Notes: generated by a model from the letters alone, not told the origin. Positions 1 through 9,317 are shown, counted from the first letter of the stretch. The stretch is DNA of 46,577 bases from Halioglobus sp. (GCA_020443425.1 JAGRIE010000025.1:1-46577); one strand, 5' to 3'. Numbers and translations are program-made.

Positions 1-1632
1 CGCGCTGTCCTGCAGTGGTGACAGGTGTTCGTTCAGGCGTTCAAGCAGTTCCTCATACAACAGCTTCTCCCTGGCCAGCGCGCGACTTTTGCTGGACAGC
101 GCCTTGTCTTCAAAGGTTTTCAGTTCGGGAGTGATAAAGCGCTCTGCATTCTTGAGTGTCTGTCGCCTGACATAGGCTGCAGGCGCCTTGTCTGACTGTG
201 CCCGACTGATCTCGATATAGTAGCCGTGCACCCGGTTGTAGCCCACCTTCAGGGTGCTGATACCGGTGGCCTGGCGTTCGCGCTGCTCAATCTCCAGCAA
301 AAAGTCCCCGGCATTGGTACTGATACGGCGCAATTCATCCAGCTCGGCGTCGTAGCCATCGGCAATGACGCCGCCATCGCGGATCACCACGGGAGGATTC
401 TCGATGATGGCCGCGTCCAGTAAAGCGCAGAGTTCGGGGAACTCCGAGGCCTGCTCACCGAGGGCACGCAACAGCGGCGCTTCGGCGGCAGGCAGCTCTG
501 CCCGCAAGTGCGGCAGTGCCTGCAGTGAACTGAGCAGTCGAGTCAGGTCGCGCGGGCGGGCCGAGCGCAGGGCCACCCGGGTGAGGATGCGCTCCATGTC
601 ACCGATGGGTTTGAGCGCCTTGCGCACTGCCTCGTACGTGTAGTTCTGGCACAGCGCTGCAATGGCCGCGTGACGCGTTTGCAGCACCCCGATATCCGTC
701 AGCGGCCGGTGCAACCAGCGCCTGAGCAGGCGGCTGCCCATGGCGGTCTCACACCGGTCCATCACCGACAACAGGGTGTTGCCCTGGCCACCGCTCATGT
801 TGATATCGATTTCCAGGTTGCGCCGCGTGGCGGCATCGAGAATGACGCTGTCTTCGCGGTTCTCCTGCTGCAGTGAGCGAATGTGTGGCAGGTTGCCTCG
901 CTGCGTGTCCTTTACATACTGCAACAGGCAGCCGGCGGCGCCGAGGGCGAGTTCGAGGCTGTCGCAACCAAAACCCTTCAGGTCGTGGGTCTGGAACTGG
1001 GTATTCAGCGCGCGGCGGGCACTCTGGACATCGAACTCCCAGGCGGGCTGGCTGCGCGCGCCGCGACGGGCGGTGATTGCGGGGTGGTAGATGGACTCGT
1101 GGTAGAGGGTCTCGGCCGGGTCCAGCCGCTGCAGTTCGCCGATCAAAGCCTCCTCGCCGCAGATCTCCAGCACGCGGAAGCGACCTGTGCTCAGGTCCAG
1201 GTAGGCGATACCGTACTGCTGCTGGTGTTGTGATACGGCCAGCAACAGGTTGTCGACCCGGTCCTCCAGCAGCGCCTCATCGGAGAGGGTGCCGGGGGTG
1301 ACGACCCTGACTACAGCTCTTTCCACCGGGCCCTTGCTGGTGGCTGGATCGCCGATCTGCTCGGCGATGGCCACAGAGACGCCGGCTTTTACCAGCCTGG
1401 CGAGGTAGTTCTCGGCCGCGTGGTAGGGCACACCGCACATCGGTATCGGTTCGCCGGCCGACTTGCCCCGTGCGGTGAGCGTGATGTCGAGCAATTCGGC
1501 CGCGCGCCTGGCATCCTCAAAAAACAGCTCATAGAAGTCCCCCATCCGGTAGAACAGCAGGTCATTCGGGTGCCTCGCCTTGATGCTCAGGAACTGCTGC
1601 ATCATGGGTGTGTGTGTATCTGGTTGATTCAA
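1..1632 (-). CDS. mutS: DNA mismatch repair protein MutS (N-terminal part, truncated by window edge)
   Basis: MutS recognises mismatches and small loops and recruits MutL. Reading the minus strand from 1632 gives the family N-terminus: [16 protein letters not shown] followed by [15 protein letters not shown], the mismatch-contacting F-x-E region, then the connector and lever/core domains (for example [10 protein letters not shown] and GYYIEISRA near 230-200). About 544 residues are visible. The clamp end and the ATPase domain lie beyond base 1. I chose the TTG at 1632, giving [13 protein letters not shown], because E. coli MutS also has residues ahead of HTPMMQQ. An ATG at 1605 is the alternative, and neither start has a strong Shine-Dalgarno. 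The family identification is certain and the exact start is not. Confidence 0.96.
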   Translation of the reverse strand, partial: MNQPDTHTPMMQQFLSIKARHPNDLLFYRMGDFYELFFEDARRAAELLDITLTARGKSAGEPIPMCGVPYHAAENYLARLVKAGVSVAIAEQIGDPATSKGPVERAVVRVVTPGTLSDEALLEDRVDNLLLAVSQHQQQYGIAYLDLSTGRFRVLEICGEEALIGELQRLDPAETLYHESIYHPAITARRGARSQPAWEFDVQSARRALNTQFQTHDLKGFGCDSLELALGAAGCLLQYVKDTQRGNLPHIRSLQQENREDSVILDAATRRNLEIDINMSGGQGNTLLSVMDRCETAMGSRLLRRWLHRPLTDIGVLQTRHAAIAALCQNYTYEAVRKALKPIGDMERILTRVALRSARPRDLTRLLSSLQALPHLRAELPAAEAPLLRALGEQASEFPELCALLDAAIIENPPVVIRDGGVIADGYDAELDELRRISTNAGDFLLEIEQRERQATGISTLKVGYNRVHGYYIEISRAQSDKAPAAYVRRQTLKNAERFITPELKTFEDKALSSKSRALAREKLLYEELLERLNEHLSPLQDSA

Positions 1633-1953
1633 AACAAAAATGTCATTTGTGTTCGCTGGCTGGCGGAAAGTTACGAGGCGCTATGATAAGGGAAATGTCC
1701 GCCGCGAACACCCTGTTCCCGCCGGCTGGGTACGTGCACACCTCGCTGCTGGTGTCGCAGTCCGGGACATCATAAAGCTGCGCCAGTGGCCGCCTCCATC
1801 CCGGCGGTGGCTGCACCGGCCTGCGCGGGCACGCTGGCGGCGTACCCGGCGGGTATTGCTTATTAGTCCAGAAGGTTGCAATCGTGGACAGTGTTCATTC
1901 TGTCCTGAGTGATCGTATATACTGGCCCGACACTTGGCGGCGGATAGCGGCAT
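1633..1953. other. Non-coding divergent gap between mutS and the DapB-like gene
   Basis: This 321-base stretch separates divergently transcribed genes. I see no convincing gene in it. An open frame at 1640-1912 has Arg/Trp-rich composition and no recognisable domain. The distal end holds an interrupted palindrome and a -10-like TATACT at 1918-1923, so it probably contains the promoter of the downstream operon. Confidence 0.5.
1886..1905. promoter_or_regulatory. Interrupted palindrome GGACAG-N8-CTGTCC, possible operator
   Basis: GGACAG (1886-1891) and CTGTCC (1900-1905) are perfect reverse complements separated by eight bases. The site is about 50 bases upstream of the ATG at 1954 and just upstream of a -10-like TATACT (1918-1923), a normal place for a repressor site. 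No regulator gene lies next to it, so the function is inference. Confidence 0.35.
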
Positions 1954-3030
1954 ATGGCACTAAAAATAATAGTTTGGGGCACAGGTAACGTTGGCCGGCC
2001 GGCGATTCGTGCGGTACTTTCCCACAGTGACCTGGAGCTTGTCGGCGTGATCGTCGCCAGCAGCGACAAGGTGGGTGTGGATGCCGGCGTGATAGCGGGT
2101 GTGGGTGACACCGGTGTGATTGCCACCGATGACTGGCGCGCGGTACTGGCTGCAGGAGCCGACGCGGTCGTGTACACGGCCACTGCCGATACCCGCCCGG
2201 TCGAAGCCATGGCTGATCTGCTGGCGTGTCTCGAGGCGGGAATCAACGTGGTCTCCAGTGCCTTCTATGCGTTCCTGCATCCCGCGTCCAGCCCTGAGGA
2301 AGCCTTGCAACCGGTGACAGCAGCCTGCGCCCGCAGCGGTGCTTCCCTTTTTGTCTCCGGCATTGACCCGGGTTGGGTGATGGATATGTTGCCGGTTGTT
2401 CTCAGTGGCGCAGTCTCCGGTATCCGGGAGATCCGCACCCGGGAAATCTTCAATTACGCACTTTACGACCAACCCAGTGTGGTGCGTGAGGTGATCGGAT
2501 TTGGCGGAGCTATGGACGCGCTGCCAATGATGTTGCATGATTTCGCTATAGAGCTGGTGTGGGCGCCGATGGTGCGCCTGGTCGGTGAAGCACTGGGGGC
2601 GCCGGTAGAAAAAGTGGACATACGGGTAGAGCGCCTGCCGCTGGAGCGGACCGTTGAGGTGGCGGGCATGGGCACATTTGAGGCGGGAACGCAGGGTGCG
2701 TTTCGCTTTGAGGTGCTCGGTTATCACGGCGGCCAGCCGCGTTATGTGCTAGAGCACGTCACCAGGATAGATGACGAATGTGCACCGCACTGGCCCTATC
2801 CCCCGCAGGGGCAGGGCTGTCACCAGGTGCTTATCAGTGGCGATCCCGACCTGCACGTGAGTGTGCACGCGGAGGATCACTTTGAGCCCGGCGTGGCCGG
2901 GGGTGGAAACGCCTCTGCAGCCAGCTGGATTGTCAATGCGCTGCCCGGTGTATGCGGCGCGAAACCCGGTATAGTCACAGTACTGGATCTCCCGCGAATT
3001 ACCGGCGCGGGACAACTCAAATTTGGATAG
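1954..3030 (+). CDS. DapB-like NAD(P)-dependent oxidoreductase (dihydrodipicolinate reductase-like)
   Basis: This 358-aa protein begins with a Rossmann nucleotide-binding motif, VWGTGNVGRPA, near residues 7-17. A DapB-type N-terminal domain follows (GVIVASSDKVGVDAG). The C-terminal part resembles the family annotated as dihydrodipicolinate reductase-like or 2,4-diaminopentanoate dehydrogenase-like, common in actinobacteria and marine gammaproteobacteria. It is much longer than true DapB (about 270 aa), so a housekeeping lysine-pathway role is unlikely. The substrate cannot be read from sequence. It is the first gene of a tightly packed plus-strand group; the next gene starts 7 bases after its stop. 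The ATG start has only a weak upstream GGCGG/GGAT element. Confidence 0.72.
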   Translation: MALKIIVWGTGNVGRPAIRAVLSHSDLELVGVIVASSDKVGVDAGVIAGVGDTGVIATDDWRAVLAAGADAVVYTATADTRPVEAMADLLACLEAGINVVSSAFYAFLHPASSPEEALQPVTAACARSGASLFVSGIDPGWVMDMLPVVLSGAVSGIREIRTREIFNYALYDQPSVVREVIGFGGAMDALPMMLHDFAIELVWAPMVRLVGEALGAPVEKVDIRVERLPLERTVEVAGMGTFEAGTQGAFRFEVLGYHGGQPRYVLEHVTRIDDECAPHWPYPPQGQGCHQVLISGDPDLHVSVHAEDHFEPGVAGGGNASAASWIVNALPGVCGAKPGIVTVLDLPRITGAGQLKFG

Positions 3031-3037
3031 CAGCATT

Positions 3038-3769
3038 ATGAGCAACGAAGCAACCGAAAGCCCCGAGAACGCAACGCCAGAGCACCCGCCTGAGAGCCAG
3101 GAATCCATAGGTGTAGCCGGGGATAACCCACTGGTGGGCCAACCATTCCCGCTGGAGGAGGACGAGATACCTGAATCGGCCAGCCAGCCCGAGCAGAGTC
3201 GTATGCGGCTGGCCAAACTGGCTCGCAATCACGGCCTGGTGTTCCTGGTTGCGGTGCTGTCGTTCGCGGCTGCGGATACCTGGAGTACACTCAGCGGCCT
3301 GTTTATCGCCGATTTGCTCTGTGTGGTCACTGCCGCGCTCGCGGGCATCAGTATCACCACGCTGGCGCATGAGTGGTTCCACTTTTTCGGAGCGCGCTTT
3401 GCCAAAGCGCATATCAATATACCCACGCGCCAGGGTTTGTTTGTCTACTTGTGGGATTTCGGGGGCAATAGCGCGGGCCAGTTCCTGATCATGAGTATTG
3501 CCGGCAGTATCGGCGGGTTTCTGGCGGTCATACTGCTGTGGACCACGGTGCCTGCCGATACCCTGGGGCGCGCCGTGTTGAGCAGTGCCGCCGTCGCCAG
3601 CTTTGTCTACGCGGCATTTATCGAGTGGCCGGTGATCCGGCGCGTACGGTTCAGTGGTGACCCGCTGGCGGAATTATCAAAGATTGACAAGCCGGTGTTG
3701 TCGCGTAGTTTTCTTGTTGCCACGCTTTCCGGTATCGTACTGACAATGGCGTTGATGGCTGTAAACTGA
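3038..3769 (+). CDS. Membrane protein with HExxH motif (possible M50-like metalloprotease or relic)
   Basis: This 243-aa protein has an acidic, Pro/Glu-rich cytoplasmic N-terminus (about 50 residues) followed by about six hydrophobic segments. The sequence LAHEWFHFFGARF, inside or beside a hydrophobic helix, contains HEWFH. That fits the zinc-binding HExxH of site-2-type membrane proteases and is a standard place for it in M50 enzymes. A second metal-ligand motif such as NxxPxxxLDG is not evident, so catalytic activity is uncertain. I took the ATG at 3038; a TTG at 3023 would add five residues and overlap the upstream gene. The spacing suggests co-transcription with the DapB-like gene. No specific family name is claimed. 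Confidence 0.6.
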   Translation: MSNEATESPENATPEHPPESQESIGVAGDNPLVGQPFPLEEDEIPESASQPEQSRMRLAKLARNHGLVFLVAVLSFAAADTWSTLSGLFIADLLCVVTAALAGISITTLAHEWFHFFGARFAKAHINIPTRQGLFVYLWDFGGNSAGQFLIMSIAGSIGGFLAVILLWTTVPADTLGRAVLSSAAVASFVYAAFIEWPVIRRVRFSGDPLAELSKIDKPVLSRSFLVATLSGIVLTMALMAVN

Positions 3770-3802
3770 GTCGACACCTACCGGCAACCGTGAGCGTAAC
3801 CA

Positions 3803-4540
3803 GTGAAAAATACAATGAAAATGCCTGCCTCGATATTGATCAGTACCCTGCTGGCTGTGCTGATGGGCAGCCTCGCCCACGCCGCCGATGAGCCGGTGTC
3901 GCGCATCATCGTGACCGGGGAAGGCAGCGTCGATATTGCACCCGATATGGCGGTACTGGTACTGAGCGTCAATCGTGAAGCGCCGACTGCGCGCGAGGCA
4001 TTGACCGCCAACTCCGCAGCCATGAGCAAAGTGCTGGAGGCCATGACGGGGCTCGGCATAGACAAGCGCGATCTGCAGACGGCTAACTTTGATATCCAGC
4101 CGCGCTACACCTACCCCAACAGGCAGGGAAACGGCGCAGACCAGGCACCCAAGCTGGTGGGTTATATTGTCCGCAACTCACTGTCGGTGCGGGTGCGAGA
4201 TATCAGCAGGGTGGGGGAGGTGCTCGATACCTCGGTAACGCTGGGCGTCAATGAGGGAGGCAGCATCCTGTTTACCAATGATGACCCCTCGGCGGCGATC
4301 ACCCAGGCGCGGGTGAAAGCGATGGGCGAGGCGCTCTCCAAGGCCCGTACGCTGGCAGATGCGGCCGATGTCTCGGTGGGCGATGTACTGGAAATATCCG
4401 AGCAGCACTACAGCCCGCGCCCGATGCCGATGATGGCGAAAGGGATGATGGCGATGGACAGCGCTGAATCAGTACCCATCGCCGCCGGCGAGAACAGTTA
4501 CAAGGTGACAGTGAATGTGACGTTGGCGATAGAGCAATGA
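3803..4540 (+). CDS. SIMPL domain (DUF541) periplasmic protein
   Basis: This 245-aa protein has a clear Sec signal peptide (KMPASILISTLLAVLMGSLAHA, cleavage after AHA near residue 27). A SIMPL/DUF541 domain follows: RIIVTGEGSVDIAPDMAVL at its start, the NFDIQPRYTY strand near residue 95, and a C-terminal VTVNVTLAIE strand. Relatives include E. coli YggE and the kinase-associated SIMPL. YggE reduces oxidative stress and forms channel-like rings, but the role here is unknown. The start is GTG 3803; ATG 3815 is an alternative that would shorten the signal peptide n-region. It lies 33 bases after the HExxH membrane gene and 25 before the MFS gene, probably in the same transcript. Confidence 0.85.
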   Translation: MKNTMKMPASILISTLLAVLMGSLAHAADEPVSRIIVTGEGSVDIAPDMAVLVLSVNREAPTAREALTANSAAMSKVLEAMTGLGIDKRDLQTANFDIQPRYTYPNRQGNGADQAPKLVGYIVRNSLSVRVRDISRVGEVLDTSVTLGVNEGGSILFTNDDPSAAITQARVKAMGEALSKARTLADAADVSVGDVLEISEQHYSPRPMPMMAKGMMAMDSAESVPIAAGENSYKVTVNVTLAIEQ

Positions 4541-4565
4541 ACGCGTTCGGTGGCAGCGGCGCCCT

Positions 4566-5864
4566 GTGAGTTCCCTGCGATCGGCGGATGAGCGCAATCC
4601 CTATGCATTGCGCAAGAAAGCGTATTACACGCTTGTCATCTTAACGATTGTCTACAGCTTCAATTTTATTGACCGGCAGTTGCTGGCGATCCTGCAGGAG
4701 TCGATCAAGGCTGATCTCGGACTGTCCGACAGCCAGTTGGGCCTGCTGACGGGGTTCGCTTTCGCAGTCTTTTATGTCACAGCCGGCATCCCCATTGCGC
4801 GCTGGGCAGACCGGGGTAATCGGCGCAATATCGTCGCCCTGTCGCTATTCATCTGGAGTTTCATGACAGCGGTCAGCGGCTTTGTGCAGAATTTTGTGCA
4901 GCTGTTGCTGGCCCGGATCGGTGTCGGCATCGGAGAGGCCGGCGGCAGTCCGCCGTCCCATGCCATTATTTCAGATATTTTCGGCCCCAATGAGCGCGCC
5001 AGCGCGATCGGCTTTTACTCGATGGGTGTGAGTATTGGCATACTGTTTGGTTTTCTGGCCGGCGGCTGGCTGAATGAATTTTTTGGCTGGCGGGTGGCCT
5101 TTATGGTGGTCGGTATTCCCGGAATCCTGCTCGCCATTGTGGTGCGCCTGTCCGTGGCTGAACCCAAGCGCGGCCTCAGCGAACAGCGCCAGGACAGCGA
5201 TACGGTGGTGCCGCTGCGCGATGTTCTCGCCCTTCTGTGGAGTCGCCGCTCGTTCCGGCACATGGCGCTGGCCGCCGGCCTGAACGCTTTCGCCGGCTAC
5301 AGTACCAGCAACTGGATCGCCTCCTTCATGATCCGCACCCACGGTATGACGACTGGAGAGCTCGGCACCTGGCTGTCGCTCACCGTTGGCCTGGGCGGTG
5401 CAGTGGGCGTGTTCTGTGGTGGGCTGCTTGCCGACCGCATGGGGCAGCGGGATCAGCGCTGGTACCTGTGGCTGCCGGCATTGGCCGGCTTTATCTGTGT
5501 GCCCTTCATGATCGCACTGTACCTGGTGCCGAACGCATATACGTCCCTGTTACTGGGTATAGTGCCGGGCATCCTGTTCAATGTGTATCTCGGCAACCTC
5601 ATCGCCACGACACACGGGCTGGTGGGCCTGCGTATGCGTGCCCTGTCCTCGGCGATACTGTTCCTGATCATCAATATCATCGGCCTCGGGCTCGGTCCCT
5701 GGAGCACCGGTATGCTCAGTGATTCCCTGCAGGCGTCGCTGGGTGCAGACTCGCTGCGCTACGCCATGCTGTACCTGTTGCCGCCTGTGATGTTCTGGTC
5801 AGCATGCCATTTTTACCTGGCGGCGCGCACGGTGAGAGAGGATCTGGCGGCCGCCCCACCATAG
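4566..5864 (+). CDS. MFS transporter, Spinster-like
   Basis: This 432-aa inner-membrane carrier has about 12 hydrophobic helices. The N-terminal half is typical of Spinster-type MFS proteins: YSFNFIDRQLLAILQE in helix 1, then ARWADRGNRRNIVALS, the loop 2-3 signature, and GVGIGEAGGSPPSHAI in helices 4-5. The protein is full length. The start is GTG at 4566. Such carriers are abundant in hydrocarbon- and sterol-using marine bacteria, but the substrate is not predictable. The SDR gene begins 12 bases later, so carrier and dehydrogenase are probably co-expressed. Confidence 0.88.
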   Translation: MSSLRSADERNPYALRKKAYYTLVILTIVYSFNFIDRQLLAILQESIKADLGLSDSQLGLLTGFAFAVFYVTAGIPIARWADRGNRRNIVALSLFIWSFMTAVSGFVQNFVQLLLARIGVGIGEAGGSPPSHAIISDIFGPNERASAIGFYSMGVSIGILFGFLAGGWLNEFFGWRVAFMVVGIPGILLAIVVRLSVAEPKRGLSEQRQDSDTVVPLRDVLALLWSRRSFRHMALAAGLNAFAGYSTSNWIASFMIRTHGMTTGELGTWLSLTVGLGGAVGVFCGGLLADRMGQRDQRWYLWLPALAGFICVPFMIALYLVPNAYTSLLLGIVPGILFNVYLGNLIATTHGLVGLRMRALSSAILFLIINIIGLGLGPWSTGMLSDSLQASLGADSLRYAMLYLLPPVMFWSACHFYLAARTVREDLAAAPP

Positions 5865-5876
5865 AGGAGAGCAATA

Positions 5877-6740
5877 GTGACGACTGCAGCGACAACGACG
5901 CCGGGCAAACTGCCGTTTGCGGACCAGGTAGTGTGGATCACCGGTGCCTCGTCGGGCATAGGGGAGGCGCTGGCGAAGGCCTTTGCCGGCAGCGGTGCCC
6001 GAGTCGTGCTGTCGGCACGCAATGTCGCCGAACTGCAGCGTGTACACGGTGAATGCCTTGCTGCAGGTGCGCCGGAGAGCAAGCTCCTGGTACTGCCGCT
6101 GGATGTGCTGGACTACGATGCGCTGCCGGCGGCGGTCGCGGCAGTCGATGCGGCGTTCGGTCGTATCGACCTGTTGGTCAATAATGCCGGCACCTCGCAG
6201 CGCTCTTTTTGTCTTGAGACGGAACTGCAGGTGTACCGCACACTGTTTGAGCTGAACGTGATTGCCCAGATCGCGTTGACCAAGGCTGTGCTGCCCGGCA
6301 TGGTAGCGCGGGGCAGTGGCCATATCCTGGTCACGGCCAGCGTCGCGGGCAAGGTCGGTGTGCCTCTGCGCACGGGCTATTGCGCAGCCAAGCACGCGGT
6401 GATGGGGTTTTTCGACGCACTGCGTACCGAGGTGGCGCACCTGGGTATCAAGGTCACCACGATTGTGCCCGGCTTCATCCGCACCAACATCGGCGCCAAC
6501 GCCCTGACCGGCTCAGGGGCGCCGACCGGCGTCCAGGATGCCGATATAGAAGCGGGTATGGATGTCACCGAATGCGCGACCCAAATGGTCAAGGGCATTG
6601 CCGACGGTGTTGAGGAAATCGCGGTGGGCAGTGGTCCCGAAATGGGGCTGTTGGAGCTCAGGCGCGACGACCCGACATCGACATTCCGCCTGCTCGAGGC
6701 GATGGCGGCAGACATCCGCGACAAACAGCAGAGCCGGTAG
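5877..6740 (+). CDS. Short-chain dehydrogenase/reductase (SDR family)
   Basis: This 287-aa classical SDR, somewhat longer than usual, resembles DHRS7-type enzymes. The cofactor motif TGASSGIG is near residue 22 and the NNAG strand near residue 101. The catalytic triad is Ser in VTASVAG, then Tyr and Lys in the YCAAK motif (about 169-173). The start is GTG 5877, preceded by GAGGAG with good spacing. It probably oxidises or reduces an alcohol/ketone with NAD(P). It sits between the MFS carrier and a GST-like protein in one run, which suggests detoxification or catabolism of an imported compound. The substrate is unknown. Confidence 0.9.
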   Translation: MTTAATTTPGKLPFADQVVWITGASSGIGEALAKAFAGSGARVVLSARNVAELQRVHGECLAAGAPESKLLVLPLDVLDYDALPAAVAAVDAAFGRIDLLVNNAGTSQRSFCLETELQVYRTLFELNVIAQIALTKAVLPGMVARGSGHILVTASVAGKVGVPLRTGYCAAKHAVMGFFDALRTEVAHLGIKVTTIVPGFIRTNIGANALTGSGAPTGVQDADIEAGMDVTECATQMVKGIADGVEEIAVGSGPEMGLLELRRDDPTSTFRLLEAMAADIRDKQQSR

Positions 6741-6750
6741 CCGGCGCTGC

Positions 6751-7956
6751 GTGAGCAGTTTTATCCTTTGGGGGCTTACCGCCTCCCCGTACCAGCTGAA
6801 GATGCAGTCACTGCTGGATTTTGCCGGGCATAGCTGGACGCGCTGGCCTGACGCCGCCGGGCGCTGGTCAGCACTGTCGATGGCGGCGCGACTGCACTGG
6901 GCCATACGCCGCGGCGCGGTGCGGCGGTTTCCCGCGATGGCAGTAGGCCTCGACGAGTACCCCGCCGTGCCGTTCTACACCGAGGACGGGCGACATTTCT
7001 ATTACGATTCGACTGCACTGGCGCACCATCTGGATCAGCATCCGGAGCGTCACCCGGCGCCCCTGACCCCGAGCGATCCGGCACTCGCGTTCGTCTGCCA
7101 GCTGATCGACGAGGCCTTTGACGAGTTCGGCCTCTACATGGTTCACCATATGCGCTGGGTGGGCTCCGCCCGCAGCACGCCGATGGGGGTGATGACAGCG
7201 CGGGAATTCAAGTCCTTGCTGCCGCCGGGCTTTACTGCCCGCCTGGCGGCGAGGCTGTGCCGGCGGCAGGCGGCGCGGTGCCCCTACCTGTTCAGTGTGG
7301 CGCCCGGCAACTATGTCGCCGGGGTGAACCCCGACAGGGCGGCGCCTCCGCGCCCGGGGTTCCCGCCGACGCATGCCCTGCTTGAGGAGGCGTGGCGCGG
7401 CTACCTTGCGGGGATGGAAGCAGTGCTTGCGGAGCAGCCCTACCTGCTGGGCGGGCGCTTCACACTGGCCGATGCGAGTGCGTACGGTCAGCTCGGAATG
7501 AACCTTGTCGATCCCGAGGCCATCGAACTGCTGGAGGCGCTGGCGCCGCGCACTTATCGATGGCTTTGCGCGATCCGTGACCAACGGCACTGTGGTCGTG
7601 CCGGGTCGCTGGCGTTAACGCCGTCCCTGCAGCCGCTGTTGCGGATGATCTGCGCAACCTTCGTACCGCTGATGGTGCAGAATGCAGCGGCGTATGCACG
7701 CGAACTCGCTGCCGGTGAAACCCTGTTCAACGAGGCTGCGTTTGATCGCGGTCGCGCACTGTATGACGGCCGCCTGCTCGGCCATCCGTTCCGGGCTGTG
7801 GTGAAAACGTTCCAGGTGCGTGTTTGGCGCGACCTGAAAGCGAGCTGGTCTGCCCTGGACGGCGATACGCGGATGGCACTGGAGCACGACTACCTGCCCG
7901 GGATCGCCACGGCGCTGGGCGACGGTGCGTCGTCGCCAGCAGCTGTGGCCGTTTGA
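6751..7956 (+). CDS. Glutathione S-transferase-like protein, enlarged
   Basis: The N-terminus, ILWGLTASPYQLKMQSLLDF, fits a thioredoxin-fold GST N-domain, with FYYDSTALAHHLD as the glutathione-site E/DS-type motif. EQPYLLGGRFTLADASAYGQ (about residues 228-247) is the classic GST C-domain signature. At 401 aa the protein is nearly twice the usual GST length: there is an insertion of roughly 60 residues between the two domains and a C-terminal extension of about 130 residues. I chose GTG 6751, ten bases after the SDR stop, because the GST fold begins right there. Frame upstream of it only overlaps the SDR gene. It is the last gene before the recA promoter region. Confidence 0.75.
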   Translation: MSSFILWGLTASPYQLKMQSLLDFAGHSWTRWPDAAGRWSALSMAARLHWAIRRGAVRRFPAMAVGLDEYPAVPFYTEDGRHFYYDSTALAHHLDQHPERHPAPLTPSDPALAFVCQLIDEAFDEFGLYMVHHMRWVGSARSTPMGVMTAREFKSLLPPGFTARLAARLCRRQAARCPYLFSVAPGNYVAGVNPDRAAPPRPGFPPTHALLEEAWRGYLAGMEAVLAEQPYLLGGRFTLADASAYGQLGMNLVDPEAIELLEALAPRTYRWLCAIRDQRHCGRAGSLALTPSLQPLLRMICATFVPLMVQNAAAYARELAAGETLFNEAAFDRGRALYDGRLLGHPFRAVVKTFQVRVWRDLKASWSALDGDTRMALEHDYLPGIATALGDGASSPAAVAV

Positions 7957-8051
7957 ATGGGCACCTGTCGACAATTCAGGCGGGTTTTTGTGGCCGGTGC
8001 CAAATGACCGAATTTAATCGCTTATGGGGCTTGCAATCCGAAATCAAACAA

Positions 8052-8067
8052 CTGAGTATATATACAG
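8052..8067 (+). promoter_or_regulatory. LexA (SOS) box upstream of recA
   Basis: CTG-N10-CAG with an AT-alternating centre (CTGAGTATATATACAG) lies 105 bases before the recA ATG. It matches the gammaproteobacterial LexA consensus TACTGTATATATATACAGTA closely. LexA would repress recA here until DNA damage. The TATATA core also offers a -10 element, so operator and promoter probably overlap. Confidence 0.93.
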
Positions 8068-8172
8068 TAGTTTTGCTGTACCGCAGTAGCAGCGTAAAAA
8101 GGCTGTCTGAAGCAGGACGAACCGGATCAAGACGGGAATACACTGAACACCAGTACTAAGAGAGAGGCTACT

Positions 8173-9228
8173 ATGGACGCTAACAAGACAAAAGCACTCG
8201 ACGCAGCTCTGAGCCAGATCGAGCGGCAGTTCGGCAAAGGCACGGTCATGCGCATGGGGGACACGGAGCGGGTAGCCATACCCTCTATCTCCACCGGCTC
8301 TCTCGGTCTCGATATCGCACTGGGCATAGGCGGCCTGCCGCGGGGCAGAATCTGTGAAATTTACGGTCCGGAATCCTCCGGCAAAACCACCCTGACGCTG
8401 CAGGTGATCGCCGAGTGCCAGAAGTTGGGGGGTATTGCCGCTTTCATCGACGCGGAGCACGCGCTCGATCCCTCTTACGCTGAAAAACTAGGTGTGCAGG
8501 TTGACGATTTGATCCTGTCCCAGCCGGACACTGGTGAGCAGGCTCTGGAGGTGGCGGAAATGCTGGTGCGGTCCGGCGCTGTCGAAGTGCTGGTTATCGA
8601 TTCGGTTGCGGCTTTGACGCCGAAAGCGGAGATCGAAGGCGAGATGGGAGCCTCCCATATGGGCCTGCAGGCCCGGTTGCTCAGCCAGGCGATGCGTAAA
8701 CTGACGGCGGCGATTAAGCAGACCAACTGCCTGGTGATTTTCATCAACCAGATCCGTATGAAGATTGGCGTTATGTTCGGCAGTCCGGAAACGACCACCG
8801 GTGGTAATGCCCTCAAGTTCTACTCCTCAGTGCGGCTGGATATCCGTCGCACGGGATCGGTGATGGAGGGTGATGAAGTTATCGGAAACGAAACTCGCGT
8901 TAAAGTGGTGAAAAACAAGGTGTCTCCGCCTTTCAAACAGGCAGAGTTCCAGATTATGTACGGCTCCGGTATTTATCATTTGGCAGAGGTCCTCGACTGG
9001 GGTGTCAAGCTCGACCTGGTGAATAAAGCGGGGGCCTGGTACTCCTACAAGGGTGACAAAATTGGTCAGGGTAAAGCCAATGCTGCCAAGTTTCTCGGCA
9101 GTAACCCGGCGGTGGCCAATGAAATCGAAACTCAGATTCGCGCGCAAATGCTGAATCTGGGCGGGCCGGAAAAGGATTCCGTTTCTGCTGAGGCGGAGAA
9201 AGAGGAGGAGACTTTGTCGGAAGAGTGA
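8173..9228 (+). CDS. recA: Recombinase RecA
   Basis: This 351-aa full-length RecA forms the ATP-dependent strand-exchange filament and activates LexA self-cleavage. The Walker A motif is GPESSGKT near residue 67 and the Walker B region is [10 protein letters not shown] near 140. Loop L1 is [12 protein letters not shown], loop L2 surrounds [19 protein letters not shown], and the acidic C-terminal tail is present ([11 protein letters not shown]). The ATG is preceded by AGAGAGG. The gene is controlled by the LexA box upstream and followed by a strong intrinsic terminator. The usual gammaproteobacterial neighbour cinA is absent. Confidence 0.99.
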   Translation: MDANKTKALDAALSQIERQFGKGTVMRMGDTERVAIPSISTGSLGLDIALGIGGLPRGRICEIYGPESSGKTTLTLQVIAECQKLGGIAAFIDAEHALDPSYAEKLGVQVDDLILSQPDTGEQALEVAEMLVRSGAVEVLVIDSVAALTPKAEIEGEMGASHMGLQARLLSQAMRKLTAAIKQTNCLVIFINQIRMKIGVMFGSPETTTGGNALKFYSSVRLDIRRTGSVMEGDEVIGNETRVKVVKNKVSPPFKQAEFQIMYGSGIYHLAEVLDWGVKLDLVNKAGAWYSYKGDKIGQGKANAAKFLGSNPAVANEIETQIRAQMLNLGGPEKDSVSAEAEKEEETLSEE

Positions 9229-9267
9229 CCGCACTCTGAATTTGGAGTTTCCATGACGACTTTCCAC

Positions 9268-9317
9268 AGGCGCCGGGGCCCTGCTTACCCCATTCACGTA
9301 CCCGGCGCCTTTTTTTA
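9268..9317 (+). terminator. Intrinsic terminator after recA
   Basis: AGGCGCCGGG (9268-9277) pairs perfectly with CCCGGCGCCT (9301-9310), leaving a 23-base loop, and is followed by a run of seven T (9310-9316). It ends three bases before the recX ATG, so recX must depend on read-through or an internal signal, like the attenuated recA-recX arrangement of E. coli. Confidence 0.9.

Noticed and set aside
1640-1912. Plus-strand open frame ending in a Cys-rich NRGQCSFCPE stretch, suggestive of a radical-SAM-like cluster
   Set aside because: The Cys spacing is not CxxxCxxC, the rest is Arg/Trp-rich with no domain, and it overlaps a promoter region.
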